Of a stretch of DNA of 48,953 bases, positions 36,682-46,519 are shown in pieces; positions within the stretch are counted from its first letter, which is position 1, and each line of letters starts with the position of its first letter. Origin of the DNA: an uncultured Bacteroidia bacterium (lineage in GTDB: Bacteria; Bacteroidota; Bacteroidia; Bacteroidales; Prolixibacteraceae). Below the pieces are notes generated by a model, which saw nothing but the letters and a program-made list of their open reading frames with translations, was not told the DNA's origin and ran no database searches. The position numbers and the translations under genes are program-made. The DNA lies in contig CAIVMQ010000044.1 of the NCBI GenBank assembly GCA_903907075.1, forward strand, positions 1 to 48,953, given 5' to 3'.

Positions 36682-37578
36682 CTAAATGATTAAACCAATC
36701 CCAAAGGTAATTGAAAACAGCAGCGTTGAAAGGGAGAGATTTCGTAATTCAACATTTAAATCAGATGGAGTAGTATTTTTCAGCACTACAATCATATTGC
36801 GCAGCAAAAAGGGTAACGAGAGGATGAATAACAGTTGATGATAGTTTTGATAAACGATTCCAATATAAACTGACGAGGCTAAGATAGCAATGCTTATCAA
36901 TAGGGCATGATAGATCCTTCCAATTTTACCGCCCATCTTTACTACGAGTGTATTTTTTTTTGAAAGCGTATCGGAGCGTTCGTCACGTAGGTTATTTAAA
37001 TTGAGTACACCTGTGCTGAGTAATCCTAATGATATTGCAGGTAAAACCACCTCTAAATTTAGCGACTGAGCATGAAGGAAATAGCTTCCCAGGACAGCAA
37101 TAATTCCGAAGAAGAGAAAGACGAACAGGTCACCGAATCCACTATATCCATAAGGATTTTTACCCACGGTATAGTTAATAGCAGCACTAATGGCAGCAAG
37201 TCCCAAGACGAGATAGACTAATTTAATGAATACGTCACCATGCGGAAATCCGATTAAAATCAGAGAGATGCCGGAAGCCAGGGCCAGCAGCGAAACGATG
37301 GATATACCAATGATCATTTGGTGGGGAGTAATAGCTCCGGTAGAAACCATCCTATCGGGACCGATACGCTCCTGATTATCTGTTCCTTTGGTAAAATCAC
37401 CATAGTCGTTGGCTAAGTTAGAGAGTATTTGAAGGAGTAAGGATGTGAGTGCGGCCAGCAGAAAAACATTCCAGCGAAAGAGGCCATTCGAGGCAGCGAG
37501 AAAGCTGCCAAGAATAGATCCCGAAAGCGCCAGCGGTAATGTACGTGGCCGTGAAGCATGAATCCAGGGTTTTATCAT
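36682..37578 (-). CDS. menA: 1,4-dihydroxy-2-naphthoate polyprenyltransferase
   Basis: Attaches the prenyl tail to DHNA in the membrane, forming demethylmenaquinone. The 298-residue UbiA-type protein has eight to nine hydrophobic helices. The first aspartate motif is NLANDYGDFTKGTD with the following RIGPDRMVSTG; the second is LNNLRDERSDTLSKKNTL. N-terminal HASRPRTLPLALSGSILGS is typical of MenA. It is in the men run on the minus strand. Confidence 0.95.
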   Translation of the reverse strand: MIKPWIHASRPRTLPLALSGSILGSFLAASNGLFRWNVFLLAALTSLLLQILSNLANDYGDFTKGTDNQERIGPDRMVSTGAITPHQMIIGISIVSLLALASGISLILIGFPHGDVFIKLVYLVLGLAAISAAINYTVGKNPYGYSGFGDLFVFLFFGIIAVLGSYFLHAQSLNLEVVLPAISLGLLSTGVLNLNNLRDERSDTLSKKNTLVVKMGGKIGRIYHALLISIAILASSVYIGIVYQNYHQLLFILSLPFLLRNMIVVLKNTTPSDLNVELRNLSLSTLLFSITFGIGLII

Positions 37579-37880
37579 AGTTGAAGTGAAATGATTAAAA
37601 ATTGTTGACCGTGATTAGTCAGCTGCAAATTTAGGTTAAAAAAATTCTAAATTCAGTCGCATCAGAGCGACCTCAATAGTTCTCACTGTTAAATAGCTTA
37701 CACACTACTTAGTGAGTAAGCACCTACTTTTACTGCTTAATATCCTAAAGATTTAAATTATACTGATCTACGGTTAATTACCAAGAGTCCCTAAATGAAA
37801 CAACCACAGAACCTCGCAGGGGGTTCAATTGATGTGTCTTAAGGCTAAGAAACGATGATCAATACCTTGTTTAAAGAATA
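37579..37880. other. 302-bp spacer between menB and menA, nothing identified
   Basis: This AT-rich stretch holds no convincing reading frame, RNA gene or repeat. It interrupts an otherwise compact men cluster, so menA may have its own promoter here. I see no clear promoter match. Confidence 0.4.
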
Positions 37881-38702
37881 TTAAGGAAACCGAGGGAACT
37901 TTTTAAAGTCAGGTTTCCGTTTCTCGAGGTAGGCCTTTTTACCCTCTTGCGCCTCTTCTGTCATATAGTAAAGCAAGGTGGCATTACCCGCCAACTCCTG
38001 AATTCCTGCCTGACCGTCCAGATCAGCATTCAATCCCACTTTAATCATGCGCAAAGCCAGTGGACTGTGCATCATCATTTTTTCGCACCAGGCGACTGTA
38101 GTATCTTCAAGCTGATCGAAAGGGACCACTTTATTCACCAATCCCATGTCGAGGGCTTCCTGAGCTGAATATTGCTCGCATAAGAACCAGATCTCGCGTG
38201 CCTTCTTTTGACCAACAATACGCGCCAGATAAGAGGCACCAAACCCTGCATCAAAGCTTCCAACACGAGGTCCCGTTTGTCCGAAAATAGCATTCTCCGA
38301 TGCAACAGAGAGGTCGCAAACGATATGAAGCACATGGCCGCCTCCAATAGCAAATCCATTAACCATAGCCACAACAGGCTTTGGAATAGAGCGAATTAGC
38401 TTTTGTAGGTCAAGCACATTAAGCCGTGGAACGCCATCCTTGCCAATATATCCGCCTGAGCTCTTCACATTTTGATCTCCTCCGCTACAAAATGCCTTAT
38501 CCCCTTCACCGGTAAGGATCACGGTAAAGATATCGGGATTCTCGCGGCAATAAACCATCGCTTGGATCATCTCGCTTACCGTATCAGGAGTAAAGGCATT
38601 CCGATAACGGGGACGGTTGATGGTAATCTTTGCAATCCCCTCAAAATACTCAAACTTTATATCTTCAAACTCTTTAATGGTCGTCCAGGTCCTAGTGCTC
38701 AT
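37881..38702 (-). CDS. menB: 1,4-dihydroxy-2-naphthoyl-CoA synthase
   Basis: Cyclises o-succinylbenzoyl-CoA to DHNA-CoA. A crotonase-fold protein of 273 residues, very close to E. coli MenB. The signatures are [36 protein letters not shown] with the bicarbonate/active-site region, and [11 protein letters not shown]. The start overlaps the menD stop in an ATGA arrangement, indicating coupling. Confidence 0.98.
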   Translation of the reverse strand: MSTRTWTTIKEFEDIKFEYFEGIAKITINRPRYRNAFTPDTVSEMIQAMVYCRENPDIFTVILTGEGDKAFCSGGDQNVKSSGGYIGKDGVPRLNVLDLQKLIRSIPKPVVAMVNGFAIGGGHVLHIVCDLSVASENAIFGQTGPRVGSFDAGFGASYLARIVGQKKAREIWFLCEQYSAQEALDMGLVNKVVPFDQLEDTTVAWCEKMMMHSPLALRMIKVGLNADLDGQAGIQELAGNATLLYYMTEEAQEGKKAYLEKRKPDFKKFPRFP

Positions 38703-40384
38703 ACTATTTTAATTTGTTTATAATACTCTTTAAAAACTGTGGTATTGATATCTGCGTCTGTGATAATCTCTAATATCGAAGGTGATTTTGCCGGTTTATA
38801 CAACCATTCGAGCAGCATTGGCAACTCCTCTTGTGACTTGCAAATGGCATGGTTCGCACCAAAGGCACCGGCAAGAAGTTGAATATTGACCTGATGAGGA
38901 GTTTCAAGAAACTCGCGTGCTAAATTATTCTCTCCTCCGCCATCGATTAACCGAAAGATATTACCTCCACCATTATTAATCACGATGATTTTGAAATTCC
39001 CGGTAAGGTATTTATTCCATAATCCATTCGAATCATAAATAAACGACAGATCACCAGCTATCAACGTTGTTATTTCTTTTGAGGATACAGCAAATCCAGC
39101 CGCTGTGGAGACACAACCGTCGATACCAGAAGTTCCGCGATTGGAATGATAGTTAATATCTCTCCTACTAGCGAAAAGCTGAGCATAACGAATTGGAGTA
39201 CTATTAGCCAACTGAAGATTAGAACCCATCGGCAGGTTTTTTAGTATCGTATCATAGATAACCAAGTCGGAATAAGGCAGCGTATTAATTAGCTCCTGAT
39301 GTTTTTTCGTAATTCGTTCCTCCCTATGAAGCATTATATCACGGTATGTTCCGCCAATTTTAGCTCCATTTTCAACAAGCCCACGAATGATAACTTCGGG
39401 AACTGCAACAATAGAATGTGTTAAAGACTGATAGGTATCTATCGTCGAGGGTGATGGCTGAATATGCCACTGTTCGGCAGGGGCATATTGCCTTAGATAT
39501 TTCTTGAGCCGACCTGAAACAACTGAATTCCCAATCGTCACCAATAGGTCGGGTTGATAAGCAGCGCCCTCTGAAGGAGAAAGCGATCCAAAAAAACGTT
39601 CGGGTGAGGCAATGACCTTTTCGCCATAACTGTTGGAGATATTTTCAGCAATAACCACAACAGATGGGTCTGAAGATAAAAGGTCGCAGAGTTCGGCTTG
39701 ATATTTATTTTTCTGTTCGGCACCTAAGATGACAAGTTTTCTTGTGCTGTTATTCCATTTAATCAAAAGCTCAGAAAATACCTCTGAGGACAAAACGGCA
39801 GGAGCGACAACATTTTCAATAATACGTAAGTCAGGGCCAGGGACAGGCAGCGGGGCATACAGAGGTTCGCGCAGCGGAATATTCACGTGCACAGGGCCCA
39901 GTGGCTCTGTAAGTGCAGTGTTGATTGCATTGTTTGCCAATCGGTTAAAATGAAATAAATCAGCCTCATGAACAGTCTCGACAGGTAGTTCAAAACTTTG
40001 CTTGATATAATTATGATAGATATCACGCTGACGAATTGCTTGACCATCAGCCTGATCAATCCATTCCCCGGGGCGATCGGCAGTTATTACAATCAACGGA
40101 ATATTTTGATAATAGGCTTCAGCGATAGCAGGGGCAAAATTGAGTACGGCAGTGCCTGAGGTACATATTAATCCTACCGGCTCCTTCATTTGCAGTGAGA
40201 TTCCTAAGGCGAAATATGCGGCAGCCCGTTCATCGGTAATACTGTAACATGTGATTTCATCATGACCTGTAAATGAGAATATCAGAGGGGCATTTCTTGA
40301 GCCCGGCGAAATAACAACATTTCGCATCCCATGCCGGTAAAGAATCTCCGGTAAATCACTAACTCCCTGTTTTGGAGAATTCAT
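38699..40384 (-). CDS. menD: SEPHCHC synthase (MenD)
   Basis: A thiamine diphosphate enzyme that adds a 2-oxoglutarate-derived unit to isochorismate, the first committed step of this route. It has 561 residues. Motifs are [24 protein letters not shown] with the catalytic Glu region, [18 protein letters not shown], and the cofactor segment [17 protein letters not shown]. The start overlaps the menF end by 26 bp. Confidence 0.96.
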   Translation of the reverse strand: MNSPKQGVSDLPEILYRHGMRNVVISPGSRNAPLIFSFTGHDEITCYSITDERAAAYFALGISLQMKEPVGLICTSGTAVLNFAPAIAEAYYQNIPLIVITADRPGEWIDQADGQAIRQRDIYHNYIKQSFELPVETVHEADLFHFNRLANNAINTALTEPLGPVHVNIPLREPLYAPLPVPGPDLRIIENVVAPAVLSSEVFSELLIKWNNSTRKLVILGAEQKNKYQAELCDLLSSDPSVVVIAENISNSYGEKVIASPERFFGSLSPSEGAAYQPDLLVTIGNSVVSGRLKKYLRQYAPAEQWHIQPSPSTIDTYQSLTHSIVAVPEVIIRGLVENGAKIGGTYRDIMLHREERITKKHQELINTLPYSDLVIYDTILKNLPMGSNLQLANSTPIRYAQLFASRRDINYHSNRGTSGIDGCVSTAAGFAVSSKEITTLIAGDLSFIYDSNGLWNKYLTGNFKIIVINNGGGNIFRLIDGGGENNLAREFLETPHQVNIQLLAGAFGANHAICKSQEELPMLLEWLYKPAKSPSILEIITDADINTTVFKEYYKQIKIV

Positions 40385-41546
40385 AAGATTTTATACTTTT
40401 TTTTACCCTGGTAACAAAAGCAGAGAGGGTCATCATTTTCTGGGTGATCTCATCCCATTCACGACGGGCGATAGAGCCTTTGGTAATTCCGGCTCCCCCA
40501 AAAAAGGCACACCCCTGATTAACAACCTTCATGCACCGCAAGTTAACAAAAAGTGCGGTCTTATCACCAATATTTACGGGACCTAAAAATCCCGAATAAT
40601 ATTCACGGCTATGCTTTTCAACATCAAGCAATAGATTTTTGGCCGCTAACTTAGGTAAACCGCCTACCGAAGGGGTAGGCTGAAGAGCATCAACAAATTC
40701 ACCAAGTAGCGGTTTTATCTGTGCCGATTTAAAATCAAATTGAGTCCTTAGATGGACAAGATTTGCAGCCTTATAACTATTAGGCCCATTTTTCTTGATA
40801 TCAGTTAGGCCAAAAGTGTTCAGTACTTCTTCAATATATCCGGTAACAATTTGTTGCTCATCGAGTTCCTTTGCCTTCCAATTCACGTTAGAGAGAAGAT
40901 TATCATCTAAGACTTGTGTTCCTGCAATTGAGTTAGTTGTTGCATTGTCTCCATCAATAATCAGTAAAGGCTCTGGTGAGGCTCCCATCCAACAACCCAC
41001 ACCGGGGATACGAAGAAGGTAAACAAAAGCACCCGGATAAGAGTGACACAGCGAATTGAATAAGTTAATCAGGTCCAAACCATCAAGGCATTGATCAATA
41101 GTGACCCTCGAAAGGACAACCTTATTAATCATCCCCAGAGCAATTTGGGCTTTAATTTTTTCAACCTGACCATTAAATTCAGAAAATGATGCCTGATGTA
41201 ATGAATTTACAGTCTGTAAATCCGTATCAGAAGGGATGTAATCCTCAAGGGCTTTGATGATTTTATCGGCTGAAAGATTTCCCTTGTGCGTATAATCAGG
41301 TTGAAGAAGTATCGTAGGAAATGAATCGTTTTTATCAAATGGAGCGATCACAAATCCGTTTGAAATGGTAAGTTCATTTGATGACTCTAAGATCCGAGGT
41401 GCTGAAAGATGCTGTATAAGTGTAGTAACTTCTGATTCTCCGGGCATCTGATAAGAGACAAAAGGGATCTCCTTCTCCAAACAAACCCGAACAAGTCGGT
41501 TGTTAATTTTAATATTTTCTATCTCACTTGGCTCTGAGGCAATCAT
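40359..41546 (-). CDS. menF: isochorismate synthase
   Basis: Converts chorismate to isochorismate. It has 395 residues of the chorismate-binding family. Visible motifs are KVVLSRVTIDQ with the catalytic Lys, GASPEPLLIIDGDNATTNSIAGT, LVHLRTQF, and FFGGAGITKGSIARREWDE with the Mg-binding Glu. It begins the tight menF-menD-menB group and follows the thioesterase gene by 39 bp. Confidence 0.94.
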   Translation of the reverse strand: MIASEPSEIENIKINNRLVRVCLEKEIPFVSYQMPGESEVTTLIQHLSAPRILESSNELTISNGFVIAPFDKNDSFPTILLQPDYTHKGNLSADKIIKALEDYIPSDTDLQTVNSLHQASFSEFNGQVEKIKAQIALGMINKVVLSRVTIDQCLDGLDLINLFNSLCHSYPGAFVYLLRIPGVGCWMGASPEPLLIIDGDNATTNSIAGTQVLDDNLLSNVNWKAKELDEQQIVTGYIEEVLNTFGLTDIKKNGPNSYKAANLVHLRTQFDFKSAQIKPLLGEFVDALQPTPSVGGLPKLAAKNLLLDVEKHSREYYSGFLGPVNIGDKTALFVNLRCMKVVNQGCAFFGGAGITKGSIARREWDEITQKMMTLSAFVTRVKKSIKSYEFSKTGS

Positions 41547-41585
41547 CTATTTCTTTTTCTTGAATAACTACACTAAAATTCCAGG

Positions 41586-42005
41586 TCACTGTTTTTTATC
41601 AACAACCATCACAGTAACACGTCCAACCATAATTTTACGGTTTGTTTCATCAACAATCTCCACATTCCAGACATGGGTGCGCTCTCCCTGGTGAACAATA
41701 ATCGCTGTGGCAATAACATACCCGGAGGTGGCACTCCCAACATGGTTACCGTTAACCTCAATCCCAACAACGTTCGATCTCGACAAATCAATCAGCAGGG
41801 CTGAACCCGCACTTGCAACTGTCTCGGCTAGTGCCAATGACGCTCCGCCGTGTAAAATCTTAAATGGCTGAATAGTACGTCGATCAACAGGCATCTTAGC
41901 CACTACCCTACCCTGTTCTGCAGAAACAAACACAATGCCGAGGTTATCGACAAGTGAATTTTCACATAACTCATTCAGCTGATCTGCGTTAGAAGATTCT
42001 CCCAT
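41586..42005 (-). CDS. menI: hotdog-fold thioesterase, probably DHNA-CoA hydrolase
   Basis: A 139-residue hotdog thioesterase with the signature LHGGASLALAETVASAGS, which carries the catalytic Glu and matches the YdiI/MenI group closely. Placed first in the men run, it is the natural candidate for releasing DHNA from DHNA-CoA made by MenB. The family also includes enterobactin-related and general acyl-CoA thioesterases, so the symbol relies on context. Confidence 0.82.
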   Translation of the reverse strand: MGESSNADQLNELCENSLVDNLGIVFVSAEQGRVVAKMPVDRRTIQPFKILHGGASLALAETVASAGSALLIDLSRSNVVGIEVNGNHVGSATSGYVIATAIIVHQGERTHVWNVEIVDETNRKIMVGRVTVMVVDKKQ

Positions 42006-42476
42006 TTAATGTTGTCTATTACACCTTAGGTAAAACGATTAACAAGATGCAAAATTAGTCTAAAACTAAGGATTTGCAAGTCAAAATAAACAGATCAGGC
42101 AACTTTTAATTGTTCAATGCTAAGGATTAAAAAATAAGACAACTACAAAAGCAGGAACAGGCAATGATTTAAACTGCGTTCTATTGACTATCCGAATCTT
42201 GTTAAAACAACCTATCCAAGGGAATGTGAATATGGCCTTGATATCTCCTGAGACCTTGAAAAATATAAATTAGCTATCAAATCAACCTTCTTTAATATAT
42301 TCCAAAATTCACTAAACCCTATCAAGATTAAGCGGTTACTAGAATTAGCTTATGGATACCTAACATTATTTGGACACCATTAAAATTCATTGTTGATATC
42401 AGTGACTAAACCTATAAAAGAGGCAAATTATTACGTGAATAAGTTTATTTTTGCACAAACTAACAACTAATTAAAT
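42006..42476. other. 471-bp divergent spacer, promoter-like box only
   Basis: No reading frame or RNA gene is supported between the thioesterase and symporter genes. TATTTTTG at 42446-42453 matches the Bacteroidota -7 consensus and lies 23 bases before the symporter start, but no matching -33 TTTG is at the usual distance. The remainder is plain AT-rich sequence. Confidence 0.35.
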
Positions 42477-43337
42477 ATGACAACTACATTTTTTAATGCG
42501 GTTTTATTACCGCTTGCCTTAGCGATAATTATGCTTGGGCTGGGATTAACGTTAACCCTCAACGATTTCAGAAGAGTAGTCGCGTATCCCAAAGCTATTT
42601 TGATTGGCCTGGGTTGCCAGATGTTGATTCTTCCTGCAGTATGTTTTTTTATTGCCAAATCATTTGGTCTCGCTCCAGAATTAGCCGTTGGGCTTATGCT
42701 ACTTGCTGCATCGCCAGGAGGGCCGACCGCGAATCTTTACAGTCACTTCTCAAAAGGAGACGTCGCTTTAAACATTTCGCTAACAGCAGTTAACAGCTTA
42801 CTCACCCTTTTCACCCTCCCCTTGATTGTGAACTTTGCCATCAGTCAGTTTATGGAAACAGGACAAGTAGTGCCGATGGTGTTTAAGAAAGTAGTGGAAG
42901 TTTTTGTCATGGTTCTGGTTCCGGTAACAATTGGGATGATCGTGAAAGCTAAATTTCCAAAAACTTCTGTAAAATTAGACAAACCTGTAAAAATTCTTTC
43001 TGCCTTATTTTTAGTCGCGGTAATTGGAGGTATTATCTATCAAGTAAGAGCCAGTATTGTATCTTATTTTCAAATGGTAGGCCTGGCAGCACTAGTCTTT
43101 AATCTGGCAAGTATTGCTGCTGGTTATTACATACCACGGCTGCTTAATGTTGAGAACAAACAAGCTATTGCTATTGGTATGGAAATAAGCATCCACAATG
43201 GTACATTAGCCATTTTTATCGCGCTAACAATTCTTGGCAACGGAGTAATGTCTATTCCTCCGGTTATCTATAGCCTGATCATGTTTTTCACCGCAGCCGC
43301 CTTTGGCTACTTTGTGAATATGAAAAGTAAGGGATAA
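42477..43337 (+). CDS. bile acid:sodium symporter family transporter
   Basis: A 286-residue, nine- to ten-helix protein of the BASS family. Motifs are LGLGLTLTLNDF near the start, AASPGGPTANLYSHFSKGD in the middle with crossover-helix residues, and AIGMEISIHNGTLAIFIAL near the end. Members carry bile acids, pantoate, pyruvate or other organic anions with sodium, so the substrate is open. A degraded copy of this gene lies 3.5 kb downstream on the same strand. Confidence 0.92.
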   Translation: MTTTFFNAVLLPLALAIIMLGLGLTLTLNDFRRVVAYPKAILIGLGCQMLILPAVCFFIAKSFGLAPELAVGLMLLAASPGGPTANLYSHFSKGDVALNISLTAVNSLLTLFTLPLIVNFAISQFMETGQVVPMVFKKVVEVFVMVLVPVTIGMIVKAKFPKTSVKLDKPVKILSALFLVAVIGGIIYQVRASIVSYFQMVGLAALVFNLASIAAGYYIPRLLNVENKQAIAIGMEISIHNGTLAIFIALTILGNGVMSIPPVIYSLIMFFTAAAFGYFVNMKSKG

Positions 43338-43449
43338 GAGCTCTTCCTCAACAAAAAAAGGTGACTGAAAAGAATCTTTTACACGTTTTAAGAGGTCGGA
43401 ATTAAAGCCTAGATTTAGCTTGGTGGTATTTTGTTCCTATTAAGATAAA

Positions 43450-43507
43450 GTCATAAAATAGCCGGTATATGTTTAAAACATCAAATATAGTCGGCTATTT
43501 TTATGAC
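43450..43507 (+). terminator. long AT-rich hairpin between symporter and toxin-antitoxin genes
   Basis: GTCATAAAATAGCCG (43450-43464) pairs with CGGCTATTTTTATGAC (43492-43507), with one unpaired base and a 27-base loop. T-rich sequence follows. It may end the symporter transcript and isolate the toxin-antitoxin promoter. The rest of 43338-43597 shows nothing else apart from the operator below. Confidence 0.55.
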
Positions 43508-43558
43508 CTTTTATTCGAATTATATTACCATAAGGCAACTAAATTTTAAAAAACGGTG

Positions 43559-43582
43559 TATTTTTGTATACTATGATGTACA
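43559..43582 (+). promoter_or_regulatory. promoter and YefM-like operator of the toxin-antitoxin operon
   Basis: A -7 box TATTTTTG (43559-43566) is followed by TGTATA (43565-43570) and the perfect palindrome TGTACA (43577-43582). Their centres are 12 bp apart. E. coli YefM-YoeB binds paired TGTACA cores with this centre-to-centre spacing, so autoregulation at this site is likely. Confidence 0.55.
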
Positions 43583-43597
43583 TTAAAATCTACGAAA

Positions 43598-43825
43598 ATG
43601 TTAGTTATTAGTTCGGCGGAATTACGCAACAATATGAAAAAATACCTCGACTTGGCAAAAGATGAAACGGTGGTCATACAACGTGGTAGAACAGAAACCT
43701 TTGTTTTATCTAGTCAGGAAAGGTTATCACCTGATGCCAACCTTGCAAGTGCCATTACTGCGGACGAATTAATGATTGGAATAGAAGACGACATTAAGAA
43801 AATGTTCAGCAGAAAGGTAAAATAA
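43598..43825 (+). CDS. Phd/YefM-family antitoxin
   Basis: A 75-residue protein with the Phd/YefM DNA-binding fold: ISSAELRNNMKKYLDLAKDE then VVIQRGRTETFVLSS. The acidic, probably disordered tail from about residue 48 would bind and neutralise the toxin. Its last base is shared with the toxin start codon, so the two are translationally coupled. It should repress its own promoter through the TGTACA sites. Confidence 0.88.
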   Translation: MLVISSAELRNNMKKYLDLAKDETVVIQRGRTETFVLSSQERLSPDANLASAITADELMIGIEDDIKKMFSRKVK

Positions 43826-44154
43826 TGAAGGTGCTATTTTCACCTCTAGTACGTTCTTGTTTTCAGGAAATGGAAGAAATTCTTTACGAAAAAGAATATT
43901 TTGGATTTGAGAATTCTGCCATTCAATATGTTAGAGAATTAATCTTTGAGATTAGGGACACCCTCCCAAAGTGCCGGAAAAAACCTGCTCCAACATACTT
44001 CAATAGATTTGGCAACAATTTGTACTATTCTCGCTTCCGAAAAAACAAGGCAACACAATGGTATGTATTTTTTACTATTTATTGTGTCAATGAGGAGGAT
44101 GTTTATCTGGTTCAATACCTCAGTAACAACCATATTATTTCTAAATATTTATAA
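43825..44154 (+). CDS. RelE/ParE-superfamily toxin
   Basis: A 109-residue basic protein encoded directly after the antitoxin. The C-terminal part YYSRFRKNKATQWYVFFTIY, then YLVQYLSNNH, resembles the strand-rich half of RelE/ParE-type toxins. Whether it cleaves mRNA or blocks gyrase cannot be told, since the diagnostic catalytic residues are not obvious. Context makes the toxin assignment firm even though the subfamily is not. Confidence 0.78.
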   Translation: MKVLFSPLVRSCFQEMEEILYEKEYFGFENSAIQYVRELIFEIRDTLPKCRKKPAPTYFNRFGNNLYYSRFRKNKATQWYVFFTIYCVNEEDVYLVQYLSNNHIISKYL

Positions 44155-44164
44155 CTTTCCAAAT

Positions 44165-44199
44165 AGAAAAAACCCCTCGCCGTTTCTGGCAAAGGGGTT
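44165..44199 (-). terminator. terminator of the Gfo/Idh/MocA gene
   Basis: AACCCCTCGCC (44171-44181) pairs with GGCAAAGGGGTT (44188-44199). On the minus strand the hairpin is followed by a run of six T (44170-44165), so it fits factor-independent termination of the leftward oxidoreductase gene. It lies just beyond the toxin stop codon. Confidence 0.7.
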
Positions 44200-44253
44200 G
44201 AAAAAAAAGAATTACAGTTGATTAGTTTTTAAAAGTTAATATTCACCTGATAT

Positions 44254-45609
44254 TTATATTTTAATATTATTCCCATAAGACCAACCTTCGCGCACAGGTT
44301 CTTTAATGTAAGCATCCAGTTCGGGGCGACCTATAGCCTTTATGTTTTTGGCATCATAATTAATTGTCCCTCCGAAACGTTGAGCCAATACGCCAACCTG
44401 CGCCATCTCTGTTAAGCTGGCAGAATAGTCGAAATTGGAACCTGGGAGTTTATTATTCTTAATCGCAGCTATCCACTCCTGCACAGGCTTTTCTTCCTCA
44501 ATACGCGGGATAGTTTGTGCCGGAGCATTTTTCAAAAACTCCTTCATCTCCTCTTCAGGCACAAGAAGCTTAGCATCATTTGGCCTTCCTCCGGTGATGA
44601 GCGTTTTTTTATCGCCAATCATGATCATTCCACCATCAGGAAGTTTATCCACACCCCATTCAGGTCTGATTGCCGGCTTCTCAATACCTTCATACCATTT
44701 CATGGTCACAGGAGCTTTATCACCACGTGCACCAAAATGCCATATCACCTCAGACTCTTCAGCGACAAAACTATGATCAGGTATCGGATTTGGCACTACT
44801 GATTCTACTGTATGAGGCATTCCAAGATCCAGAGCCCAGAAGGGAGCATCAAGGGTATGACAAGCCCAATCACCTAATTTACCGTTTCCATAGTCGTAAA
44901 AACCTCTCCATGTCCCTGGGACATAGATATTATTGAAATTACGCTCCCTGGTTGGCCCTTGCCACAAATTCCAATCGAGCTCTTTAGGTATCTCTTGTGC
45001 CGGCGGTGGAAAACTTTCAGGACTCTTAAAATAACCATCCTTAACGAAATCTATTTTACCCTGCCAGGCAATTACCTCCTTTACCTGTCCGAGCACTCCC
45101 GCTTCATACCACTCTTTCACTAACCTTATTCCATGTGTGGTATGGCCTTGATTACCCATCTGGGAAACGACACCGTAGTGTTTTGCAGCCTGCTTGAGAA
45201 CCCTCAACTGCCAAATATTATGAGCCAATGGCTTCTCAACAAAGACATGCTTACCCAGCTCCATGGCTGCCATAGCCGCACCAAAATGGGAATGATCAGG
45301 GACTGCGATAATTACAGCGTCAATATCATTGGCCATCTCATCAAACATCTTCCTGAAATCTTTATACCTCTTTGCCTTGGGGCATGCCAAATACCCTTCT
45401 GCCGCACTCCGGTCATCAACGTCGCACATCGCTACAATACTCTCTACAGGAACCTGCGTCCAGCTTGCACTTCCTCTGCCACCAACACCAATAACAGCAA
45501 TATTCAACCTGTTATTTAGCGAGCATCTAACCATGTTTGGGATTATCAAAACCCCTGCAGCCGCCGCACCGGCTGTTTTCATAAATGTCCTGCGTGATAA
45601 ATTTTCCAT
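44254..45609 (-). CDS. Gfo/Idh/MocA-family oxidoreductase with Tat signal
   Basis: An NAD(P)-dependent sugar or cyclitol oxidoreductase family protein of 451 residues. I start it at the ATG at 45609, which gives the twin-arginine signal LSRRTFMKTAGAAAAGVL. The Rossmann motif NIAVIGVGGRGSA follows at about residue 34, and the catalytic-region motif FVEKPLAHN with the conserved Lys is present, then GDWACHTLDAPFWALDLG. Export by Tat means the cofactor is bound before transport. Such exported members are common in Bacteroidota; a role in glycan oxidation or N-acetylgalactosamine removal is possible but not shown. Confidence 0.9.
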   Translation of the reverse strand: MENLSRRTFMKTAGAAAAGVLIIPNMVRCSLNNRLNIAVIGVGGRGSASWTQVPVESIVAMCDVDDRSAAEGYLACPKAKRYKDFRKMFDEMANDIDAVIIAVPDHSHFGAAMAAMELGKHVFVEKPLAHNIWQLRVLKQAAKHYGVVSQMGNQGHTTHGIRLVKEWYEAGVLGQVKEVIAWQGKIDFVKDGYFKSPESFPPPAQEIPKELDWNLWQGPTRERNFNNIYVPGTWRGFYDYGNGKLGDWACHTLDAPFWALDLGMPHTVESVVPNPIPDHSFVAEESEVIWHFGARGDKAPVTMKWYEGIEKPAIRPEWGVDKLPDGGMIMIGDKKTLITGGRPNDAKLLVPEEEMKEFLKNAPAQTIPRIEEEKPVQEWIAAIKNNKLPGSNFDYSASLTEMAQVGVLAQRFGGTINYDAKNIKAIGRPELDAYIKEPVREGWSYGNNIKI

Positions 45610-46055
45610 TCTTACTATAATTGGTTTAAAATTAGTTTTCGATATGATAAAAAGCATAACCTGGCATCCTACAAGGTTGCCATAAACAGCCAAATTAATT
45701 GCCTCTAAACACTTCTTCACCCCGATATATTAAATACCCAAATCAACCTTACCTTAGTAATACACTCTAATATTTCCCTGGAATTTCTTCGTCGTCATTC
45801 AACAATCACTAGATTTAGTAAGCTTTTAATGGGGTGTGAATGTTCAAATATAACCAAATTGAATTAGAATTAAACCTTACCTATAAATTGTTACTAGTAT
45901 GAGCCGTCAAAATTAGGTCGAAAGGGTGCTCACCGATTGGTATTACAACAGAAATTTAGAGTGGAACCTTCAAATTCAGAATCAAATACAGACTTCTCTC
46001 TCATAAATTATTTTTTACATGCGAATTTCCAGTAACGCCGATACCTTTTCAAAAC

Positions 46056-46411
46056 TGTATCGTCAGGTGGATCGACAGCCAGTCTAAACAGACACTTCTC
46101 AAAAGGAGAGATCGCATAAAATATTTCGTTAACCGTCAGCATCAGCTTATTTTACGCTATTCACACTCTCATTGATTGTGAAATTTAACAATCAATCAGT
46201 TTATGGAAACAGGACAAATTGTTCCATTGTGATTAAAAAAGAAGCGGAAGTGTGTCTCCTCGTTCTGATTCGATTAACGATTGGGATGTTGGTGAAAGCA
46301 GAATCTCCAAAACCTTCGATGAAGTTAGATAGCCAGTAAAATTCTTTCTGCTATATTTTTTAGCAACCTAAGTACGTTAGCCATATTTAAATCACTTATA
46401 ATTCTTTGCCT
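46056..46411 (+). pseudogene. decayed duplicate of the bile acid:sodium symporter gene
   Basis: The stretch 46056-46366 aligns along its length with 42707-43016 of the intact symporter gene. Shared blocks include CACTTCTCAAAAGGAGA, TTGATTGTGAA, TCAGTTTATGGAAACAGGAC, ACGATTGGGATG-like and AATTCTTTCTGC. It then jumps to a segment matching 43201-43240 (TTAGCCAT then AATTCTT), so about 185 bp is deleted. Stops and small indels destroy the frame. Possible further similarity starts near 46025. The remaining sequence in 45610-46055 and 46412-46519 holds nothing recognisable. Confidence 0.8.
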
Positions 46412-46519
46412 AAAGAAAAAACTGATCGATTTTTGCAGTAATTCAGGTCAACAATTATTTTATATATTTGAGGTCTTTATTGATTAACGCATAACATTAG
46501 AAATAAAAAAAATCAAATC

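Noticed and set aside
45610..45720. Longer N-terminus for the Gfo/Idh/MocA protein
   Set aside because: It would bury the twin-arginine signal inside the protein; the start at 45609 places the signal at the N-terminus.
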